From NCBI GenBank assembly GCA_039811765.1, contig JBDHZF010000001.1, forward strand, positions 7,532 to 71,531: a DNA stretch of 64,000 bases, in the 5' to 3' direction. The position numbers and the translations under genes are program-made. Position 1 is the stretch's first letter, and every line of letters starts with the position of its first letter. Shown one piece after another: positions 59,432-64,000 of this stretch. The notes beneath the pieces were generated by a model that had not been told where the DNA came from, did not search any database, and saw only the letters and a program-made list of their open reading frames with translations. The DNA comes from JAGQUL01 sp039811765. Lineage in GTDB: Bacteria > Actinomycetota > Thermoleophilia > Gaiellales > SKUG01.

Positions 59432-61904
59432 CGTCGTCCTCCTTCGTCGTCTCGCTTGTGAGCAACGCGAGGAACGCGGCTTCCAGGTCGTCGTGCTCGC
59501 CAATCACCTCGTCGATGGGTCCCGCGCGCAACACCCGACCGTTGGCCATGAGCAGCACGTGCGTGCAGACCTGCTGGAGCTCGCCAAGCAGGTGACTGGA
59601 CACGAGCGCCGAGCGACCGTCGGCGGCGATGCCGCGGATCAGGTCGCGAAGGTGCACGATCTGCGCGGGGTCGAGGCCGTTCGCGGGCTCGTCGAGCACC
59701 ACCAGCGCGGGGCGCCCGAGCAGCGCCTGCGCGATCCCAAGCCGCTGGCGCATGCCGTGCGACCAGGTGCGCACGGTTCGGTCCGCGTCGGCGGCGAGGT
59801 CGACGGCGGCGAGCGCGTCGTCGATCCTCGCGTCGGCGCGCGGCCTGCCCGTTGCGCTCCAATAGCGTTCCAAGTGCTCGCGACCAGTCAGGTGCGGCAG
59901 CAGCCCGGGACCGTCGACGAGCGCGCCGACACGGGAGAGATTCGGCGCGCCCGGGCGAACGAGCTGGCCGAACACGTGCGCTGTGCCGGACGTGGGGCGA
60001 ATCAGCCCGAGCAGCATGCGCACGGTCGTGGTCTTGCCGGCGCCGTTCGGCCCGACGATCCCCACGACGGTTCCCGGACTCACGTCGAAGGAGACGTCGT
60101 CCACTGCGAGACGCCCATCGCGATAGCGCTTCGTCAGGCCGCGAGCGACGAGCGGCGTGTCGCGAAGCCGCGATTCCTGCAGGCGCGCAATGCGTCGTCG
60201 TTGCACGCGCCATGCGACGAATCCAGTCGCGATCGCCGCCAGTACGAGCGCGGCGGCGAGCAGGAGCAGGTCGCGCCAGTCGCGACGTCCGTCCATGTCG
60301 CTCGCGACCGCGTGCGACGTGTCGACGATCGGCACCACGAGGCCGTCGCTTCCGAGCGGCGCGACGGCGAGCACTGCGGCATCTTCGGGCGCGACATAGC
60401 CGGCGTCCGTGCTGGCGATCTCCACGTCGAAGTGGTGACCGGGCGCGAGCCGCCACGCGATCGGTGGAAGCGACACGTCGACCGCGGCGCCGACGTCGGC
60501 CGAGAGTGGTGGCAGATGCCGCAAATGCACTGGGGCGACGAGGCCGCGCGTCGCGATTCGTCGCCCGTCCTGAGCTACGTCCACCAAGCGCACGAACGCG
60601 AGCGCGTCGGAGCGCGATCCCGCGAACTGCAGACGAATCTTCGGCGTGCCGATCACGTCGATCCCGTGCTGAACGCGCGTGGTCGTGAACGTCGCATGCT
60701 GGCCTTCTGGAACCGTGACGCCGAGCTCGGCGCCCGCGAGGTCGCCGAATCCAGGCAGTGTGGTGAGCTGCGCCGGCACGCCAGCAGCCGGTACGGCGAA
60801 CCGCTCGAACTGGCCATGCTCGGCGTGGTCGCCAGTGGCGAGCGGCAGCGACCGCATGCGTGCTTTCGGCGGGATCGCGGGAGCGTTCGCATAGCCGCGT
60901 CCGGCGCCCAGCTCCACGGTGAAGCGCGCGCCAGCGTCCACGCCGCCGTCATGCTCGAGATGGCGCGCGAGCCAACGCAGCACCGCCTGCTGCACATGCT
61001 CGCGGCGACGCGCGTCGAGCGGCAGGTCGTGTCCGCCGCGCACCCACTCCACACGAACGGGCGCGTGGTTGCGGCGCACCGCTCGTGCCATGTCAGTCGC
61101 CTCGCGTAGGTCGAACAGCGAGTCCATTTGCCCCTGCACGATCAGCGTGGGGATGTCGAGCTGGTCCGCGTCAGTCGCCGGACTGCGCTGCGCGAGCACG
61201 CGTTTGGCGTCCGGCGTGAAGCGGCCGAGCGGCGCGCTCCGCAGCCATGCGCGACACGGATCGTCCGCGAGGTTCGCGCACGGCTCGGCGCGACGTCGAC
61301 CGGTGCTGCCTGCCGCAAACAGATTGCTCGCCCATTGCAGCTTCAGCACGTCGTTTGGCTCGAGCGAACGATCAAGGTCCCACCACGCGAAGATCGGCAC
61401 GACCACGTCGATGCGTTCGTCGCGTTCGGCGGCGAGCAGCGCCGTGCCGCCGCCATGGCTGGTTCCCACCACCGCGACCGTCGGATCGTCGGGGTGGCCG
61501 GAGTCGCGTTGCACGTCGTTGCGCCGAGCGAGCCGATCCACGATCGCGCTCACGTCCGCGACCTCGCCCTCGGGCGCGGCGATCCCGACTCGCCCTGTGG
61601 ACCGTCCCGATCCGCGCGAGTCCCATGTGACGGCGACGTAGCCGGCGCGCACGAGCGCGCGCGCCATGTGCGACACGTCGTCGCTGCTGGAACCGAGGCC
61701 GTGCGCCACGAGCACCGCGGGCGCCGGGTGCTTCGCGTCGACTCCGTGTGGAACGATCACCGTCGCGTGAATGCGCGCGTCTCGCCGCTCGAAGGTCAAC
61801 GATTCGCGCCGCGGCTGGCTGCCGGCGCGCAGCCACCACGCAACGCCCGCGATCGTAGCGAGCACGAGCGCGGCGACGATCAGGATGACGCGGCGGCGCA
61901 GCAT
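59415..61904 (-). CDS. Fusion of an extracytoplasmic alpha/beta hydrolase (CocE/X-Pro type) and an ABC ATPase
   Basis: This 829-residue protein joins two normally separate parts. Residues 5-27 form a signal-anchor. Residues about 35-330 form an alpha/beta hydrolase with nucleophile Ser149 in 'GTSHGGG', an acid in 'VQGQMDSLFDL' and a His in 'RGGHDLP'. Residues about 330-540 form a beta-sandwich like the C-terminal domain of X-Pro/CocE hydrolases. A second membrane helix ('LLLLAAALVLAAIATGFVAW') follows. Residues about 585-829 are an ABC ATPase with 'GPNGAGKTTT', 'SHGMRQRLGIAQALL' and 'LVVLDEPANGLD'. The topology puts the hydrolase outside and the ATPase inside. The downstream permease completes the exporter. 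Peptide or ester cleavage coupled to transport is inference. Confidence 0.87.
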   Translation of the reverse strand: MLRRRVILIVAALVLATIAGVAWWLRAGSQPRRESLTFERRDARIHATVIVPHGVDAKHPAPAVLVAHGLGSSSDDVSHMARALVRAGYVAVTWDSRGSGRSTGRVGIAAPEGEVADVSAIVDRLARRNDVQRDSGHPDDPTVAVVGTSHGGGTALLAAERDERIDVVVPIFAWWDLDRSLEPNDVLKLQWASNLFAAGSTGRRRAEPCANLADDPCRAWLRSAPLGRFTPDAKRVLAQRSPATDADQLDIPTLIVQGQMDSLFDLREATDMARAVRRNHAPVRVEWVRGGHDLPLDARRREHVQQAVLRWLARHLEHDGGVDAGARFTVELGAGRGYANAPAIPPKARMRSLPLATGDHAEHGQFERFAVPAAGVPAQLTTLPGFGDLAGAELGVTVPEGQHATFTTTRVQHGIDVIGTPKIRLQFAGSRSDALAFVRLVDVAQDGRRIATRGLVAPVHLRHLPPLSADVGAAVDVSLPPIAWRLAPGHHFDVEIASTDAGYVAPEDAAVLAVAPLGSDGLVVPIVDTSHAVASDMDGRRDWRDLLLLAAALVLAAIATGFVAWRVQRRRIARLQESRLRDTPLVARGLTKRYRDGRLAVDDVSFDVSPGTVVGIVGPNGAGKTTTVRMLLGLIRPTSGTAHVFGQLVRPGAPNLSRVGALVDGPGLLPHLTGREHLERYWSATGRPRADARIDDALAAVDLAADADRTVRTWSHGMRQRLGIAQALLGRPALVVLDEPANGLDPAQIVHLRDLIRGIAADGRSALVSSHLLGELQQVCTHVLLMANGRVLRAGPIDEVIGEHDDLEAAFLALLTSETTKEDDDARDS

Positions 61905-61911
61905 CGCCTCG

Positions 61912-62187
61912 TCAGCTGGCAGGGAACACGACGTTCCACTCGCGCAGCGACAGCTCGCGCACGACGCCCTCGCGAACGTACGGATCCTGCGCGACGAGCA
62001 CCTGCGCCGCGGCATCGTCCGGCGCGTCGTACACGATCACCGCGCCGGTCTCGTCGGCGAGCGGGCCGCTCATGCGAATGAGTCCCTGCTCGAACAGCGC
62101 CTGCGCATACTCGCGGTGCTCGGGGCGCACGGCCAGTCGCCGCTCGTCGTTCGGTTCCATCTCGATCTCGCGTATCCAGAGCGCCAT
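61912..62187 (-). CDS. YciI-family protein
   Basis: This 91-residue protein has the YciI fold markers: 'RPEHREYAQALFEQGLIRMSGPLAD' with the conserved His and Asp, 'AAAQVLVAQDPYVREGV' and 'EWNVV' at the end. YciI proteins are dimeric, small, and often associated with other enzymes; their exact role is not established. GGGGGAGGAG precedes ATG 62187. It ends 7 nt before the hydrolase-ABC gene, as the first gene of that operon. Confidence 0.88.
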   Translation of the reverse strand: MALWIREIEMEPNDERRLAVRPEHREYAQALFEQGLIRMSGPLADETGAVIVYDAPDDAAAQVLVAQDPYVREGVVRELSLREWNVVFPAS

Positions 62188-62354
62188 GCGCGTGCTCCTC
62201 CCCCGGCGTGTCGCCGTCCGTCAGGAGCGATCATCGCGCATTGCGGCATGCCGCGAGACGCGAGCGAGGTTCGTGGACGAGCTGCACGATCCGGAACGAT
62301 TGCTGAACGCGCGCGGCGGTACGTTCGCTCGGACGATCCGAAGGGAGCTTTCCG

Positions 62355-63734
62355 ATGCGAACGATCCGACGCCTGTTCACCGCCGCGACGCTCGTCGCGC
62401 TCGTCGCCGCGGCGCCCGCGCATGCTGCGAGCATCGAGCCGCGCGTGGTGAACGGTCGCGACGTGGACGCGTCCGCATTCCCAACCCGATGGTCTGCGAT
62501 CGCGGCGGTCACCTCCACCACGTCGTGGGGATCCACGCTGTGCGGCGGCGTGCTGATCGACGTTCGCACCGTGATCACCGCCGCACATTGCACGTACACG
62601 CCGAATGGCATGCCGATCTCGCCTGCGTCGATGCGTGTGTACGTGGGCCGTCGCGTTGCGTCGAGCACCGACGGCGATCGGATCCAAGTCAGCGCCGTCA
62701 CGCGCCATCCCTCGTTCAGTCGCATGACGATGCGCAACGACGTCGCGGTGCTTCGGATCGCCCGCGATCCGCTCCTGACAGTGGGAGCGCTGCAAATCAC
62801 CAGCGCGGCGGACGAAGCCTGGTGGGGTGGGGACACCGGCGCGGGCAGGGCAACGGGCGACGATCTCGTCGGACCGTTCATCGCGGGATGGGGCGCGACC
62901 GACGCCGACGCAACTCGATTCCCCGACACGCTGCAGGAAGCGAAGCTGCCGATCGCGTCGGACCGCGCATGCGCGGCGGCCGCGCAGCCCGGACAAGGGT
63001 CGACGTTCGATCCGACCACGATGGTGTGCGCGGGCACGCCATCGACGACTCGCGGCAACGGAATCGATGCGTGCCAAGGCGACAGCGGCGGCCCGCTGAT
63101 CGTGGGCGACGGGGCCGGCAACTGGCGACTCGTCGGGCTCACGAGCTGGGGACGCGACTGCGGCGGCAACTACTACGGCGTCTACACGCGCGTGGGACGC
63201 TTCGTAGATTGGATCGAGCCCCTGCGCTACGTGCCGTCCGCATCCGAACTCGCACCGATCTCCGAACCGTCGCTCGACGAGCCAGAACCAACGCCTGAGC
63301 CGGTTCCCGAGCCTGCGCTGACTCCCGAACCGAACCCCACGCCCGATCCGAATCCGACGCCCGATTCCGCTCCGTCGTCATCGCCGTCGCCGTCCCCATC
63401 GGCGAGCGCAGTAGGACCGATCGAGCTGGGCGCGACCCATCGCCCGGCCCGCCCGACACGACCGACGAATCTGCAGCTTCGCCTGATCGGACGACGGCTC
63501 GTTCCGCAGCTGCGCTGGTCCGCGTCGCGCGACGCGGACGGGCGCGTGGATCGCTATCGCGTGCTCGAACGCGCGCTGACCGCCACGCGATGGCGCTTGG
63601 CCGCCACGACGCGAGTCGCGTCCACCAACGTTCGGTTCCTCACGCCCGGCGTGCACCTGTTGCGCGTGCAGGCGGTGGACGACAGCGGACGACGATCGCT
63701 CGTGTCGGCGCCGCTGCGGGTGCTGAGGCGATGA
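62355..63734 (+). CDS. Secreted trypsin-like serine protease with Pro-rich linker and Fn3-like domain
   Basis: This 459-residue protein has a signal peptide (1-25, ending AHAA), then an S1 domain from 'RVVNGRDVDASAFPTRW'. The triad is H78 ('VITAAHC'), D129 ('RNDVAVLRI') and S244 ('CQGDSGGPL'), with Asp six residues before Ser, as expected for Arg/Lys cleavage. A Pro/Glu/Ser-rich linker (about 293-355, with PEPxPEP-type repeats) leads to a C-terminal Fn3-like domain ('RVDRYRVLERALT'). AAGGGAG before ATG 62355 supports the start. It is a paralog of the gene at 44079, which has no such linker. Confidence 0.93.
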   Translation: MRTIRRLFTAATLVALVAAAPAHAASIEPRVVNGRDVDASAFPTRWSAIAAVTSTTSWGSTLCGGVLIDVRTVITAAHCTYTPNGMPISPASMRVYVGRRVASSTDGDRIQVSAVTRHPSFSRMTMRNDVAVLRIARDPLLTVGALQITSAADEAWWGGDTGAGRATGDDLVGPFIAGWGATDADATRFPDTLQEAKLPIASDRACAAAAQPGQGSTFDPTTMVCAGTPSTTRGNGIDACQGDSGGPLIVGDGAGNWRLVGLTSWGRDCGGNYYGVYTRVGRFVDWIEPLRYVPSASELAPISEPSLDEPEPTPEPVPEPALTPEPNPTPDPNPTPDSAPSSSPSPSPSASAVGPIELGATHRPARPTRPTNLQLRLIGRRLVPQLRWSASRDADGRVDRYRVLERALTATRWRLAATTRVASTNVRFLTPGVHLLRVQAVDDSGRRSLVSAPLRVLRR

Positions 63735-63797
63735 GCACCGTGTGAACATTGCGCGAGGTCGCGCAGGCCACGGCACGGGCGCGGCGTCCTTGCAGGC

Positions 63798-64000
63798 ATG
63801 GCCGACGAATCGCACTCCATTGGCTCGCTGCAGCAGGCGGCGCGGATGTCCGCGCGCGACGAGGCGCACTACCGCGTGCTTCGCGTGGGCGAGATCCTGC
63901 ATTGGACGCGCGCGTCCTGGCGGCGCGTCGGCTTCTCGATGATCGCCGCGACAGCGCTGCTTGTGGTGGCCACAACCGCGATCGCGGTGGCCAGTCGCAA
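63798..64000 (+). CDS. Membrane protein, N-terminal part (truncated by window end)
   Basis: From ATG 63798 the frame stays open to the last base. The 67 visible residues have an N-terminal polar segment ('DESHSIGSLQQAARMSARDE'), a basic stretch near 'WTRASWRRVG' and one hydrophobic segment ('FSMIAATALLVVATTAIAVA'), so it is an inner-membrane protein with a cytosolic N-terminus. No family can be named from this fragment. The gene starts 63 nt after the protease stop codon and may belong to the same transcript. Confidence 0.55.
   Translation, partial: MADESHSIGSLQQAARMSARDEAHYRVLRVGEILHWTRASWRRVGFSMIAATALLVVATTAIAVASR

Noticed and set aside
62243..62254. 12-bp palindrome GCGGCATGCCGC as an operator
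   Set aside because: Short and GC-rich; expected by chance in a sequence of this composition.

Overview
The window comes from a high-GC actinobacterium. A thick-walled, non-mycolic lineage such as the Thermoleophilia (Solirubrobacter/Patulibacter/Conexibacter type) fits best: long secreted Ig-like proteins, trypsin-like proteases with Pro-rich or Fn3-like tails, a 496-residue Thermus-type isocitrate dehydrogenase, ABC drug-exporter-type operons, and many short or leaderless 5' ends. This assignment is inference; there is no rRNA in the window. I saw no tRNA, CRISPR array, insertion sequence, integrase or prophage.

Layout. 1-8.6 kb: end of an amino-acid dehydrogenase, a rhomboid protease, a zinc-finger protein of unknown function, an APC transporter, a small zincin operon, and an RND exporter coupled to a DUF3105 lipoprotein. 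8.8-11.4 kb: a glutathionyl-hydroquinone-reductase-like enzyme overlapping a GMC oxidoreductase. 11.5-23.6 kb: one 12-kb gene for a secreted mosaic of Ig-like domains with two foreign domains (PA14 and a jelly-roll) nested inside Ig folds. 23.6-41 kb: a sulfur-centred region with a sulfate ABC importer (cysA-cysW-cysT-sbp), a divergent Rrf2 regulator, an EgtD-like methyltransferase, an MBL-rhodanese / SseA-like rhodanese / flavoprotein operon, a divergent cysteine desulfurase, and cysteine dioxygenase with an M3 peptidase. A sensor kinase and isocitrate dehydrogenase sit inside it. 41-50 kb: Lrp with a divergent EamA exporter, GluQRS, a trypsin-like protease, GreA, a beta-propeller/Ig protein and an M4-like peptidase. 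50-53 kb: an ABC-2 exporter operon. 53-58.6 kb: cNMP-binding protein, LPXTG-type protein, HNH nuclease, NlpC/P60 protein, GATase, a second M4-like peptidase and two small helical paralogs. 58.6-64 kb: a YciI / (hydrolase-ABC ATPase fusion) / permease operon, a second trypsin-like protease and a truncated membrane protein.

How the parts relate. The sulfate importer and the MBL-rhodanese operon share a promoter layout: a TTGACT -35, then a TTTCCTACC box (read on + strand) starting exactly 22 nt from each start codon. The Rrf2 gene lies divergent from the importer, so one regulator probably controls sulfate uptake, persulfide handling and the desulfurase. The SseA-like rhodanese has Gly in place of the catalytic Cys, and the EgtD-like enzyme lacks the Glu that reads histidine, so both need functional re-examination. 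Genes are packed tightly: five convergent pairs overlap at their 3' ends, and at least eight genes have a TANNNT box 6-9 nt before the start codon with no Shine-Dalgarno, which points to leaderless mRNAs. Two families of short palindromic intergenic repeats occur, one bounded by the otherwise rare CTAG.
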